Shown in pieces: positions 27,833 to 36,377 of a DNA stretch of 64,000 bases; the stretch's first letter is position 1; the number at the start of each line of letters is the position of its first letter. This stretch comes from Zipacnadum sp036504235 (GTDB taxonomy: Bacteria; Armatimonadota; Zipacnadia; Zipacnadales; Zipacnadaceae), in NCBI GenBank assembly GCA_036504235.1, contig DASXVN010000046.1:62001-126000 (forward strand), read 5' to 3'. Under the pieces are notes generated by a model that made no database searches, had not been told where the DNA came from, and saw nothing but the letters and a program-made list of their open reading frames with translations. The translations under genes were made by a program, and so were the position numbers.

Positions 27833-28060
27833 ATGGCAAGGGACATCGAACACAGGGTGGATTGTGGGTGCCTACGCATCACGCACCGGAGAAGAGGGCA
27901 ATTCCCCCTTATTATCCCAGTCTGCAACTGGGAAGGCAGTGGCGCGAACTACAAAGTGAGCCAGATTCAACCAGGCTCGGGGGGCGTTGACTTCTGGGGC
28001 AACTGCCGAGACTGCGAAATGAACACTTGGTCCGAGAAGGCCGACACCCCGAGCCGCTGA
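27833..28060 (+). CDS. Small cysteine-rich protein
   Basis: 75 residues from an ATG at 27833 that has a strong GGAGGA site with six-base spacing, the main reason for believing it. Five cysteines are spread as DCGC, VCNW and NCRDCE, which could bind a metal. No family recognised. It lies alone between the signalling module and vapBC. It could instead be a chance frame; codon usage and homologues would decide. Confidence 0.45.
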   Translation: MARDIEHRVDCGCLRITHRRRGQFPLIIPVCNWEGSGANYKVSQIQPGSGGVDFWGNCRDCEMNTWSEKADTPSR

Positions 28061-28645
28061 CACATAGATGGTTCTGTAGCGTCGCCCCGGAGAATTACGT
28101 TTCCATAGGCTTGGTTACTGCGACCGCCACTTGGCAGTTTATGCTGCGCCCATGTCCCGTACAATGGCTTCCAGGAACTCGGGATTGACTGAGCACGTGG
28201 CCCCATTCCCTAACGGGCTCGCTACTTGTCCCGATTCCCGCTACCTTCTTGTCAAGTAAGAGCGCTGACCCGGGGATCCTCGGCAACCGAAGCCCGGAGG
28301 TCCCGCTTGCCACGCCCTCGGCGCTGGCGGGCGATCTCCCGGGACGCTGTGCGGACGCAACTGGTACTGGCTTCGCCGGCACTCGACCAATATCTGCGTT
28401 TCGAGCAATGTAGCGGAATAGCATCAGCGATCTCGGCAGACGGCTGCCGCAAGAGAGCACCAGCGATACTGCCCCGCATCCTCCGTGCCGCGAGCGCCGG
28501 TGTTAGCAAAGCGATCTGATTGCATCGAGGCCCTCGAGGGCGCGCCGGAGGTGCCTGGCCTCGTTCTGCCACTCTCGGCACCATCCGCACCCCGCAGACA
28601 TAGTTCGCGTCATCTCAGAGACCTCCGGCTGCCCCGAGCCCGCGC
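28061..28645. other. Intergenic stretch before vapBC
   Basis: About 585 bp. Short frames exist on both strands, but none has a good ribosome-binding site and recognisable sequence. I see nothing specific in it. Confidence 0.4.
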
Positions 28646-28674
28646 TTGCCTTTGCGCGCGCGCTATGGTACGAT
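28646..28674 (+). promoter_or_regulatory. vapBC promoter
   Basis: TTGCCT and TACGAT separated by exactly 17 bp, with the -10 ending 21 bp before the vapB start codon. As in other vapBC pairs, the VapB-VapC complex would be expected to repress it. Confidence 0.55.
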
Positions 28675-28695
28675 GTCGGAGTAGAGGTGATGGGT

Positions 28696-28947
28696 ATGAC
28701 TACAATAAAGGTATCCGACAAAGGCCAAGTTACCTTACCAGCTGTGGTTAGGCGGAAATTGCATCTGGAGGCGCGCAGCCAGGTTTCGGTGGAGGTTCGC
28801 GACGGCGAGATCGTGCTGCGTCCGGTCAAGGCGATCGCGGAGCTGGAGGGCGTCTTCCGCGCCGCGGCGCGCCCGGGCGGAACCTCGTGGGAGGCCGAGC
28901 GGCGCCACATGGAGCGCGCGGTGGCGGAGCAGGTGGCCGATGAGTAG
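28696..28947 (+). CDS. vapB: AbrB/SpoVT-type antitoxin
   Basis: 83 residues from the ATG at 28696, preceded by GAGGTG with six-base spacing. The first ~45 residues are a swapped-hairpin AbrB DNA-binding domain (TTIKVSDKGQVTLPAVVRRK). The C-terminal tail (AELEGVFRAAARPGGTSWEA) is the toxin-wrapping part. It overlaps the PIN-toxin gene by 8 bp. It would neutralise the toxin and bind the operon promoter. Confidence 0.85.
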   Translation: MTTIKVSDKGQVTLPAVVRRKLHLEARSQVSVEVRDGEIVLRPVKAIAELEGVFRAAARPGGTSWEAERRHMERAVAEQVADE

Positions 28948-29368
28948 CTCCGCGCCGCGCTACGTGGTGGATGCGAACGTCATCCTGCGCTATCTCCTGG
29001 CCGACAACCCCGAGCTTACCGCCAAGGCTCGTGCCCTCTGGCAAGCGGTGGACGAGGGGCTCATCGTCGTCGAGTGCGACCCGGTGACCCTCGCGGAGGT
29101 AGTATTCGTGCTGTCCTCCAACTACAAGCTGCCGAACGCCGAGATCAGCGCCGGTCTGAGCCCATTGCTCGTGCAAGAAGGGGTGGAGATGGTCAGCAAG
29201 GAGCGATATCTGCACGCGCTGGAGTTGTTCGCCGGGCCCGTGCGCCATTTCGGCGACGCCTGCGCGTGTGCGGCTGCTCTGGAGGCCAGTGGGGGAGAGC
29301 TGTTCTCCTTCGACCGCAAGCTCTCCTCAGTCCCGGGAATCAGCCGGTCGGAACAGGCCGGCGTGTAG
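28940..29368 (+). CDS. vapC: PIN-domain toxin (VapC)
   Basis: 142 residues, a normal VapC length. The acidic residues of a PIN ribonuclease are present: Asp in VVDANVILRYLL, Glu in TLAEVVFVLSS, Asp in HFGDACACAAAL and Asp in SFDRKLS. VapC toxins cut specific RNAs, often tRNAs, when the antitoxin is degraded. It overlaps vapB and has no other partner. It sits just left of the first recombinase cassette and may help stabilise it. Confidence 0.85.
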   Translation: MSSSAPRYVVDANVILRYLLADNPELTAKARALWQAVDEGLIVVECDPVTLAEVVFVLSSNYKLPNAEISAGLSPLLVQEGVEMVSKERYLHALELFAGPVRHFGDACACAAALEASGGELFSFDRKLSSVPGISRSEQAGV

Positions 29369-29426
29369 TTAGGGCACGAGCCCCAGCGCCTCGCCGAACG
29401 GCGCCGTTCCTGCCGCGTCCATAGAT

Positions 29427-29660
29427 TTGCTTATAGACTCAATGCCCTTGAGGGCACCCACAAACCGCGTCAGTTGGAGGCAAGAACCGGCACCGAGTCC
29501 AGTTGCACACTTATCGCCTCGTTTGGACCCCAATACCAGCCTGAATCCCCCTCAACCCGCGCCCATAATTCGGCTTATAGACCCACTCTCCGCTATTTTG
29601 GGCTGTATACCGCGAATTATGGACCTATTTGCCGAGGACATAATCCGGACTTATTGCCCG
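29427..29660. repeat. Direct repeats upstream of cassette recombinase, copy 1
   Basis: GCTTATAGAC occurs near 29430 and again near 29573 (CGGCTTATAGACCCACTCTC). A diverged CATAAT(T/C)CGG...TTAT repeat recurs near 29564 and 29638. TTATGGACC at about 29617 is another copy. The CGGCTTATAGACCCACTCTC stretch is shared exactly with 37978-38000, in front of the second cassette recombinase. These could be recombinase arm or core sites. The rest of the 29369-29727 gap is non-coding. Confidence 0.6.
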
Positions 29661-29727
29661 TCTTGATGCTCCCCTGACTGCGACCTCGTAGCGAGCCATA
29701 CACTAGACCCCGAGGAGTGGATGGCGT

Positions 29728-30621
29728 ATGCGTATCGAAGAGGCCGCCGGTTTGTTCTTCCGTTATCTGGAGTTGGAGCGCGGGTGCAGCCCCTGCACGT
29801 CCGCCGCGTACAGCGGCGACGTACAGGGGCTGCTTCGCTATCTTCAGGCGGAGGGCCTGGAGGCGAGCGTCGGGGTGCTGACGCCGACGGTGCTGCGGCG
29901 TTACGTGAGCGGGCTCTCTGCGGCTGGTTACAGCCCGGCGACCATCGCACGCCGTATGTACGCGATTTCGTCCCTCTGCAAGTACCTGGTCAATTACGGG
30001 TATGCAGAGGGGAACCCCTGCGCCCAGGTCGTCCTGCCGAGGAAGGTCCGGCGCATGCCGGCAGTCCTGACGCTGGAGGAGGCGCGGCGGGTGCTGAAGG
30101 TCTCCGACGACAACCGCTGCCCGTGGATGGGCTTCCGCAACCGGGCGATCATCGCCGCGCTGCTGTTCTGCGGCTTGCGGCGGCAGGAGTTGGTGGACCT
30201 GAAGCTCGGCGACGTGGACCTGCGGTCGCGGTGGCTGAAGGTGCGCCGGGGCAAGGGCGGCAAGGGGCGGGCGATCCCGCTCGCGCCCGAGGCGGCGGAG
30301 GCGATCCGGGATTGGCTGGAGTTCCGCCCGGAGGTAGATCACGAGTACCTGCTGACGGGCCTGGGCGGGCGCAGGCTGCAGAAAGGCGGGTTGGTGCGGC
30401 TCTTCCAGGGGGTAGCGAAACGCGCGGGCGTAGATCGCCGCGGAGTGAGCCTGCACACGCTGCGGCACACCTTCGCGAGTCTGCTCCTGCAAGAGGGCGC
30501 GGACCTGGTCTCGATCCAGGAGTTGCTCGGTCATTCGGACCTAAGCACGACCGCGATCTACCTGCACCTAGACGCCGCGCACCTGCAGGGGGCGCTGGAG
30601 AGGCACCCGCTGAGTGCATAG
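29728..30621 (+). CDS. Tyrosine recombinase of cassette copy 1
   Basis: 297 residues, integrase family. The N-terminal core-binding domain starts EEAAGLFFRYLELERGCSP. Catalytic residues appear in GLRRQELVDL (Arg), GKGGKGRAIPL (Lys), HTLRHTFAS (His/Arg) and GHSDLSTTAIYLH (His and Tyr). GAGGAG lies 11 bases before the ATG. It is clearly a paralogue of the enzyme at 38128-39084, with the same length and many identical blocks, and both have the same upstream direct repeats and the same downstream structured element. It likely mobilises the cassette or its cargo. Confidence 0.85.
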   Translation: MRIEEAAGLFFRYLELERGCSPCTSAAYSGDVQGLLRYLQAEGLEASVGVLTPTVLRRYVSGLSAAGYSPATIARRMYAISSLCKYLVNYGYAEGNPCAQVVLPRKVRRMPAVLTLEEARRVLKVSDDNRCPWMGFRNRAIIAALLFCGLRRQELVDLKLGDVDLRSRWLKVRRGKGGKGRAIPLAPEAAEAIRDWLEFRPEVDHEYLLTGLGGRRLQKGGLVRLFQGVAKRAGVDRRGVSLHTLRHTFASLLLQEGADLVSIQELLGHSDLSTTAIYLHLDAAHLQGALERHPLSA

Positions 30622-30631
30622 CGGTTCGGGG

Positions 30632-30819
30632 CGTTGCTGCCGGGCCTGGGGCGTGGTAGAGTGGGTTTGCCCGCCCGGAGGATAGGGCAACGCTGAGGAG
30701 CGACCTGAGCGCCGTGGCGGGTGCCGCACAGGTGAGGGGGGCAGGACTTACTGTCCTGCCCCCTGCCTTTTCCCCCTCACCTGGTGGCCCCAAAGCGATA
30801 AACCTGTCGTTGCCGTTCA
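30632..30819. ncRNA. Conserved structured element, copy 1
   Basis: About 185 bp, roughly 85% identical by eye to 40671-40859. Parts in order: a TTGCCC/GGGCAA stem around a conserved CCCGGAGGATAG loop; a fixed block CGACCTGAGCGCCGTGGCGG; and a long two-part hairpin. The inner arms of the hairpin are GGGGGCAGGAC and its complement, and the outer arm is CAGGTGAG paired with CTCACCTG. One outer pair is A-T here and G-C in copy 2, so the pairing has been kept while the sequence changed. Conservation outside the hairpin argues against a plain terminator. It may be an RNA or a folded single-strand recombination site; the direction is not known. Confidence 0.5.
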
Positions 30820-30847
30820 GCCGTTTCGGTGCCGTTGATTCGTCGTG

Positions 30848-31090
30848 TCAGCGTGGCGCGAAACGTTCGCCGGCCTTGGGTATCTCCGGGAAGTCCGGAT
30901 AGGCCTCGCGAATCTGCGGCCACGGAACGCTGTCGCCTTCGTCTCCGTCACATTCCGGATGCGGACAGCGTTGCCCGCTGCGGGTCCACTCGAAGCGCGG
31001 ATAGGTGCGTCCGCAGTGAAGGCAGAGGGCCCAGTCTCCTGCGTTGCTCGGATTCTCCGTTCGTTTTCGCTTGCGAGAAGCACGACTCAT
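30848..31090 (-). CDS. Small zinc-ribbon protein
   Basis: 80 residues. The ATG at 31090 has AGGAGGTG six bases upstream, much better than the in-frame ATG at 31099. The basic N-terminus (SRASRKRKR) precedes CLHCGRTY and CPHPEC, a four-cysteine zinc ribbon, then an acidic Pro-rich tail (PWPQIREAYPDFPEIPKAGE). It follows the opposing recombinase gene by 27 bp on the same strand, so the two form an operon. A DNA-binding accessory or directionality factor for that recombinase is a reasonable guess. Confidence 0.65.
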   Translation of the reverse strand: MSRASRKRKRTENPSNAGDWALCLHCGRTYPRFEWTRSGQRCPHPECDGDEGDSVPWPQIREAYPDFPEIPKAGERFAPR

Positions 31091-31117
31091 GTACCTCACC
31101 TCCTTTCGTGTTGCCGT

Positions 31118-31996
31118 TCAAGCCGTCGCCAGCGGTCGCAACTGAAAGTCGACCGTGGCGGCGGCGCGTTGGATTTCGTCCAGGTCGTAGTTCAGGTACA
31201 GGATCGTCGTTTGCAGGTTTTCGTGGCCGAGCAGCATCTGGACCTGGCGGACGTTGAGGCCGCTGTCGAGCCAGTGCTTGGCAGCGAAACGGCGCAGGCT
31301 GTGCAGCGTGTAGCCGGCGGCGCTGAGACCGGCGACCTTGAGCCAGTGGGCGAACCAGCGGGTTAGCGTGCTGACCTGGAGGGGGCCGCCCTGGCGACCT
31401 CGGAAGACTGGGCCGGTGGTGGGGAGGCCGCTCTCGGCGTAGAGGGCGTAGAGCAGGGGCAGCAGGTCGTCGAAGATCAGCACCTCGCGCTGCTTGTCGC
31501 CCTTGCCGCGAATGCGCAGGCGGTGGGTGTCGAGGTCTACGTCGGGCCAAGTGAGGGTCAGGAGTTCGGCGCGGCGCAGGCCGCTGGTCGCGGCGGCGAG
31601 GAAGGTGGCCCGCTCGGTCGAGCCGCGCGTGGCGTCGAGCATGGCCAGGACCTCCTCGGGGCGCGGGGCCTTGCGGATGCGGCGGCGCGTCTTCGGGCGT
31701 TGCACGTGGTCGAGCGGGTTGCTCGTGGCGTGTCCAAAGCGGACTGCCCACTTGAAGAGCCCGGATAGCGAGTTGAGCGCGCGGCGGACCGTGGCCGCGG
31801 ACAGGTCGCTCATGGAGGCCATCCACTGCTCCACGGTCGCCGGGTCCACGGCGGCCAGGTCGGTCTTCCCCTGGTCCTCCATGAAGCGGGCAAACCGCGC
31901 GAGGTCATAGCCGTAGGCCGTGAGGGTCTGGGGCTGGCGTCTCGCGACGTTGCGCAGGTACTCCAGGTAGGCGGTGACGGCGTCACTGATCGTCAC
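31118..31996 (-). CDS. Second, opposing tyrosine recombinase of cassette copy 1
   Basis: 292 residues from a GTG at 31996 with GGGAGG seven bases upstream; the longer frame to 32053 starts inside a palindrome. Catalytic residues: Arg in GLRRAELLTL, Lys in GKGDKQREVL, HSLRRFAAKHW, GHENLQTTILYLNYD with the Tyr. The HxLRR variant followed by KHW separates it from the plus-strand cassette recombinases. It converges with the 29728-30621 enzyme, with the structured element and zinc-ribbon gene between them. Its last residues (LNYDLDEIQR...LRPL) reappear at 40865-40950 as a remnant, showing that the second cassette once had the same gene. Confidence 0.83.
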   Translation of the reverse strand: MTISDAVTAYLEYLRNVARRQPQTLTAYGYDLARFARFMEDQGKTDLAAVDPATVEQWMASMSDLSAATVRRALNSLSGLFKWAVRFGHATSNPLDHVQRPKTRRRIRKAPRPEEVLAMLDATRGSTERATFLAAATSGLRRAELLTLTWPDVDLDTHRLRIRGKGDKQREVLIFDDLLPLLYALYAESGLPTTGPVFRGRQGGPLQVSTLTRWFAHWLKVAGLSAAGYTLHSLRRFAAKHWLDSGLNVRQVQMLLGHENLQTTILYLNYDLDEIQRAAATVDFQLRPLATA

Positions 31997-32052
31997 GGTC
32001 CTCGCCTCCCGCCGGGTTGTCGTGGCCCTGGTCGTCGGTCCCCGGTCCCCCA

Positions 32053-32078
32053 CACCCCCGTACAGTCATACGGGGGTG
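32053..32078. repeat. Perfect 10-6-10 palindrome at the edge of cassette copy 1
   Basis: Arms CACCCCCGTA and TACGGGGGTG flank a six-base spacer CAGTCA, about 57 bp upstream of the recombinase start. The geometry is close to Xer dif sites (11-6-11), so it is a candidate core recombination site; a regulatory operator is the alternative. Confidence 0.6.
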
Positions 32079-32960
32079 CATTGTACATTCGTAGTCACGG
32101 AGGAGCTGTTGCTGAGAGGTGGGAAGGCGGTGCTCTGGCGATCTTGGGTTAGTATGGCGCCGGCGCCTACGGCGTTAATACTAAGGCAATGTCGTGTATC
32201 AGATGCTAATGTATGCTGGAGTTAGGCCAAAGGGCGCCCGGACAATGTGTTCTCTGTCCGCAGCGGTGCCTTTGCCCGATTTATAGAGTAGTTCCAGTCC
32301 CAGCCGCCAGCTCGGTCGCGGGTTCGGCGCGCAGGATTAATGCTCGACTTGCCTGAGCTATTGGTGATACTTAGCATGATGAAGAGAGAAGGCACTAAAT
32401 GTTCTGTAATGTCTTGACATGGGCCAGCAGGAGGAGTAATATTCGCTCTGCAGGTAAGTCGCGTTGTTGAAATCACGCCGGCATGCGGGATAAGCGCAGA
32501 TGCAGACGTGGTCGCTCTTTCGATTATTGGATATCACGTCACGCAACACTCTGGCGCGACAGCAGTTATCACAGTATACATCGATGCCTCGCTGCAGCGC
32601 CCCACAATAACTGTCATCACGATTATCCTGTAGGCCCCGGGGGATCGACTTCGAAACTGGAAGTGGATTTGAGCCGGGGTTTTTGCGTCTCTGGAGATCG
32701 GTGAACCTGATAGGTGGGGGCGCGACGCCAGGGGAAGAGAAATAGTAGGGCCGGCAGCGTGCTGGCCGCCGGCCCAATGGACAGGACACTCTGGATTTAG
32801 CGCCAGTCCAAAGCAGGTATACCCAAAAGGAACCACGGTGCCAACCAGCAAGCGCCGCCGGTCCCTAACAGCCTAGTTGAGTTGCGTCGCCTGACCGCCC
32901 AGGTCGTTTCAGAGTATCGGTCGTTCTACCGCATAACTTGAGACGCAGGAAAGGCCCGAT
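32079..32960. other. Long non-coding stretch
   Basis: About 880 bp, noticeably more AT-rich than its surroundings in the first two thirds. Only short frames occur, none with recognisable sequence. It separates cassette copy 1 from the secreted-subunit operon and presumably holds that operon's promoter. The composition suggests imported or decayed DNA. Confidence 0.4.
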
Positions 32961-33680
32961 ATGATCGCCGCTCAGAGCCACCCCCCCCGGCTGAGCGCCG
33001 CGAAAACTGAAAGTGGAGCGCGTGCTGGCTGGACCCTCGTGGTCCGCTGGGCGCTGGCCGTGACGCTGGCTTGCTCGGTGAGCGCCGCGGCGGCCCAATC
33101 TTTGCCGCGACTGCAGCAACCGCAGCTCCGCATGCCGCACCTGAACCAGCCCCGGTCGCTATCCTCCTCACCGCAGTCCGCTCACCCCGAGGCCGAGACT
33201 GGACCACCCCCCGGCACAGTCTCGGCCCAGGGCGTCAAAGATCCGGAGGTCACCCTCTGTCCGGGCGGTCTCCACTTCGAGAAAGACAACCTGGATACTC
33301 CCGCCTCGCGAACCATCTCCGGCGAGATCAAGGGAAAGCGGGAGGACTACCGCTTGGCCTTGTGGACCTCCGGGTGTGAAGCCGAGTTCAGTTTGCCGTG
33401 GGTGCAGGGTCCACGAGGCGTGGAAGGCGCGCCTGACATCCCCATGTCGTGGGAGTTGCGCTACCGCTGTGGTTGCGAGTGGAGTGCTTGGCAGCCCGCG
33501 TGCACCCAGCTGGCGGAGGACCTGCCGGACGGGGCCTCCTGGTGGGTGCTGCCCGCGAACAGCAAGGAGTACCAGTTTGAGCTGAGGTGCTCAGTGCAGC
33601 CGGAGCCTTACCAGGCACCTGGGCACTATGAGCGCCGCATTTTCGTGGACGTAAGCGTATACGACCGACCGGGATGCTGA
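32961..33680 (+). CDS. Secreted subunit, possible pilus tip or minor subunit
   Basis: 239 residues. A basic N-terminus and hydrophobic segment (WALAVTLACSVSAAAA) form a signal peptide ending near residue 45. A Pro/Gln/Ser-rich linker follows to ~90. The mature domain has paired cysteines (SGCEAEF, RCGCEWSAW, ACTQL, ELRCSV) and strand-like repeats ending YERRIFVDVSVYD, the look of a secreted beta-sandwich such as spore-coat-U or fimbrial subunits. It is the first gene of a same-strand run with a small secreted protein, a chaperone-like protein and a secretin. No specific family is certain. Confidence 0.6.
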   Translation: MIAAQSHPPRLSAAKTESGARAGWTLVVRWALAVTLACSVSAAAAQSLPRLQQPQLRMPHLNQPRSLSSSPQSAHPEAETGPPPGTVSAQGVKDPEVTLCPGGLHFEKDNLDTPASRTISGEIKGKREDYRLALWTSGCEAEFSLPWVQGPRGVEGAPDIPMSWELRYRCGCEWSAWQPACTQLAEDLPDGASWWVLPANSKEYQFELRCSVQPEPYQAPGHYERRIFVDVSVYDRPGC

Positions 33681-33984
33681 CGGCGACGCCCAGGCCGCTC
33701 GCGGGCGCCGACGCCCGCTTCCTATGTGCCGAGTTTGTCTCGACTCTTGCTTGAGAAGGAGGTACCAGACAGGAAAGGAGCACGTTGACAACTTAGAGGG
33801 GATGGAAAAACTGAAGGTCGCGCCGCCGCAATCGTATGCCGGCGGATCGTAGCTTGAAATCACGAGTTGTACCGTTGCACCCCTTGGCAGAAGGGGCGAG
33901 ACCGTGGGCGGTCAGGTGCTGCTGATGCCCCGGCTCGGAATCTGCATACGCATAAACCCCACGAAGGAAAAGGAAGATTGAAAA
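33681..33984 (+). other. Leader of the major subunit gene
   Basis: 304 bp between the two secreted-subunit genes. It includes GC-rich inverted segments near 33811-33850 and an AAGGAAG site before the next start. No riboswitch class could be matched. Confidence 0.35.
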
Positions 33985-34569
33985 ATGAAACGGACACTCT
34001 GGATTAGCGCTATCGCGCTGGCTCTGCTCAGCCTGACCTGCTTGTCGTTCGCCGCGCCTCAGCTCTCGACCACGGCCATGAACGTGCAGGTCCAAGTGGT
34101 GCCCTTTGCCGGCGTCTGGGGCACCGCCCCTGCTCCGATTATCTTGGCGAACGGTGGCTCCTGGTTCTCCAGCGTCGCCAACCTGAGCGGGGGTGGCAAC
34201 GTCGCCGCCGACGTTAGCGCCAATCTTACCACCAACAACCTCCCCGCAGGTGTATACCTCAACATCCTCCCCTCGACCACCGCTCAGGTAGCCGCCTTGG
34301 CAATAGCGCACCCTCTAAACGCCAACGGCAACTACCAGTCGCCTATTGCGGACAACAGTATGTACGGCGCCCCGTACCTGGCGTCCGGTGCCCACTGCTG
34401 CTCCTGGGGCGTGTACGGCACCAACGGTAACCAGGCCACCGGCCTCCAAACGCCCGCACTCGGCACGACTTCATGGCCTATAATCTACACGATCGTTGAC
34501 GCCGGCGAAGTGTCGCCCGTGACCGCCCTGACCACCAGCGTTCTCACGTACACCGTGACCTCGCAGTAA
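33985..34569 (+). CDS. Small secreted beta-sandwich-like protein, possible major fibre subunit
   Basis: 194 residues. A clear signal peptide (MKRTLWISAIALALLSLTCL, cleavage after SFAA) is followed by a Ser/Thr/Ala/Asn-rich, strand-like domain that ends LTTSVLTYTVTSQ. A terminal beta strand of this type is used for donor-strand contacts in fimbrial subunits, and the low-charge composition suits a surface polymer. The gene has its own 300-bp leader and two hairpins behind it, an arrangement often seen for highly expressed subunits upstream of assembly genes. Family assignment is by resemblance only. Confidence 0.6.
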   Translation: MKRTLWISAIALALLSLTCLSFAAPQLSTTAMNVQVQVVPFAGVWGTAPAPIILANGGSWFSSVANLSGGGNVAADVSANLTTNNLPAGVYLNILPSTTAQVAALAIAHPLNANGNYQSPIADNSMYGAPYLASGAHCCSWGVYGTNGNQATGLQTPALGTTSWPIIYTIVDAGEVSPVTALTTSVLTYTVTSQ

Positions 34570-34594
34570 GCCCCCCCAGGGGCATTGACCGGCA

Positions 34595-34653
34595 GGGAGC
34601 GGCGTGGGTACAAACCCGCGCCGCTCCCCCTGAAAGAGCCGGGCACCGGCTCT
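34595..34653 (+). terminator. Tandem hairpins between subunit and chaperone genes
   Basis: A 15-bp stem (34595-34609 with 34614-34628, one G-T wobble, four-base loop) is followed by an 8-bp stem AGAGCCGG/CCGGCTCT at 34635-34653. There is no T-tract. They probably stabilise the upstream mRNA or allow partial read-through. Confidence 0.6.
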
Positions 34654-34670
34654 CTCGAAAGGCGTGACCC

Positions 34671-36377
34671 ATGCCCAATAACAAGCTTGCTCACGGCTGC
34701 CCCCTCGCTGCAGGAGTGCTCTTCGCCGGCTGGTTGGTGCTCTGGGGCGCCGCCACCGCCTGGGGGCAGGGGTTCAGCGTGGACCCCATGCGCGTGGACC
34801 TCTTCGCCCCGCCCGGGACCGTGGCGGAAGCCGCGGTAGCGGTACGCAACGCGCTTACTGTCCCGCAGAATGCCGAGGTGGAACCAGTCATGCTGGGACA
34901 GAGCCGGGAGGGGGTCTTCCAGGCCCTGGCGCCTGACTCGACCGAGGACACCTCCCCTTTGCGCTCGTGCCTGCCCTGGTTGAAGGTGGACTCCCCGTTG
35001 TTGAAGCTGGGGCCGCTCGGGTTCGGCCGGGTTGCCCTGCGCTTGCAGGTGCCGCGCGGCGCGAGGGGCTCCTACTCCGCCGGTCTCCTGGTCCGTTCGC
35101 AGACCGCTAGCGCGGGTCCGGGGGGGCTTGGCATTGTCATCCAGTTTCTCATCCCGGTGATCGTCAACGTGCAGGGGCCGGTGGCCCAGGAACGGGTGGA
35201 ACTCGTCAGCGCTACGTTACGGGAAAGCGAACCGGAGGCCCGGGGCCCGCAGGGGCAGACACCGGGGGGCCAGACTCCCACCACCGAGTTTGTTCTCACC
35301 TTGCGCAACAGCGGGGAGACGTTCGTGCGCCTGGGGGGTGCGGTACGTGTCTTGCTGCAGCAAGGCGAACGCTGGGTGCCTGTTGCCGAGATTCCAGCCC
35401 CTGATCGGGGTCTGCTGCCGGGGATCGAGGCAGAATATGTGTCGGACCTGAAACGACGTTTGCCCGGGGGCACCTATCGTCTCGAAGGCTACGTTACCGG
35501 GGGGGGACGCCGCGTGGCGGTGGTGGCGCAGACGGTGGAGCTCCAGGGCGAATCGGCCACCGCGCCTCTGGCGGTAGATGTTCCTCTGGATTTCGCGGCG
35601 CAGACCGTGCTGGAGGTTTCGCCCGGCGGCACCCGCTCGGCCTCGGTGACCATGCGTAATCCCTCTACGGACAGTGTAGAGGTAACGACCTCGCTACACC
35701 GTCCGGTCGCCCTGCGCGGCGCGAACCTGCCGGCCTCCACCGAAGGACCGACGGACGCGTCGGGGTGGCTGGAGGTAACGCCCGCTGCTTTCACCCTACG
35801 GGCCGGCGGCCAGATGAACCTGCGGATTACAGCGACGGTGCCGGAGACCCAGGCGCCGGTCGCCAACTCCTACGCCGTGCTTCGGCTAACGGCACAACAC
35901 GAAGGCGGGCAAAGCGCGAGCGAGAGTCAGGGGCTGTTGATAATCCACGATCCCCACCTCGAGTCGAAATCCGCTGCTGAGGCGATCAGCCTCGCCCTCA
36001 ATCACCAGGAGGGCAATATGTATGCGGTCACCGCCCGGTTCGTGAATACGGGCAACGTTCAGTGGAAGCCCACTTGCCGGGCGTGGGTCGCCCCCGCGGT
36101 GGGTGCCGAGGTGGCCGCTGCTGCCCTGGAGACCGAATCAACCACAGTCCTGCCCACGGGCGCCTGCGTCTGCTCAGGAGTGCTGGACTTCTCCTCGGTA
36201 AAGGCCGGCGCTTACCTCCTTCAAGCCCTCATGACCTATGACAAGCAGGAGATGGGACGGGAACTGCCGTTGAAGGTAGAGGTAGACGAGAAGGGCAACC
36301 GCGTGGTGTCTGTGATAAGCTCCGAAGCGGTGTCCACCGAAACGATAGCCCCCAAGGAGACCACAAATGGATTTTAG
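34671..36377 (+). CDS. Secreted chaperone-like protein with Ig-type domains
   Basis: 568 residues with a signal peptide ending at about residue 33 (TAWGQG). The first domain (FSVDPMRVDLFAPPGTVAEA ... RVALRLQVPRGARGSYSAGL) resembles PapD/DUF916-type periplasmic chaperone and Ig-fold domains that cap secreted subunits. A second Ig-like region begins near 300 (VLEVSPGGTRSASVTMRNPS) and a third near 430. It overlaps the secretin gene by 11 bp, which ties the two together. No membrane anchor is visible. I infer that it escorts the small secreted proteins to the outer-membrane pore. Confidence 0.6.
   Translation: MPNNKLAHGCPLAAGVLFAGWLVLWGAATAWGQGFSVDPMRVDLFAPPGTVAEAAVAVRNALTVPQNAEVEPVMLGQSREGVFQALAPDSTEDTSPLRSCLPWLKVDSPLLKLGPLGFGRVALRLQVPRGARGSYSAGLLVRSQTASAGPGGLGIVIQFLIPVIVNVQGPVAQERVELVSATLRESEPEARGPQGQTPGGQTPTTEFVLTLRNSGETFVRLGGAVRVLLQQGERWVPVAEIPAPDRGLLPGIEAEYVSDLKRRLPGGTYRLEGYVTGGGRRVAVVAQTVELQGESATAPLAVDVPLDFAAQTVLEVSPGGTRSASVTMRNPSTDSVEVTTSLHRPVALRGANLPASTEGPTDASGWLEVTPAAFTLRAGGQMNLRITATVPETQAPVANSYAVLRLTAQHEGGQSASESQGLLIIHDPHLESKSAAEAISLALNHQEGNMYAVTARFVNTGNVQWKPTCRAWVAPAVGAEVAAAALETESTTVLPTGACVCSGVLDFSSVKAGAYLLQALMTYDKQEMGRELPLKVEVDEKGNRVVSVISSEAVSTETIAPKETTNGF

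Noticed and set aside
32358..32789. Minus-strand frame of 143 codons in the AT-richer gap
   Set aside because: No ribosome-binding site, no domain, and mixed overlapping frames in the same area.
33781..33984. Possible riboswitch in the leader of the secreted-subunit gene
   Set aside because: I compared it with the cyclic-di-GMP and preQ1 patterns I know and the conserved bases do not match.
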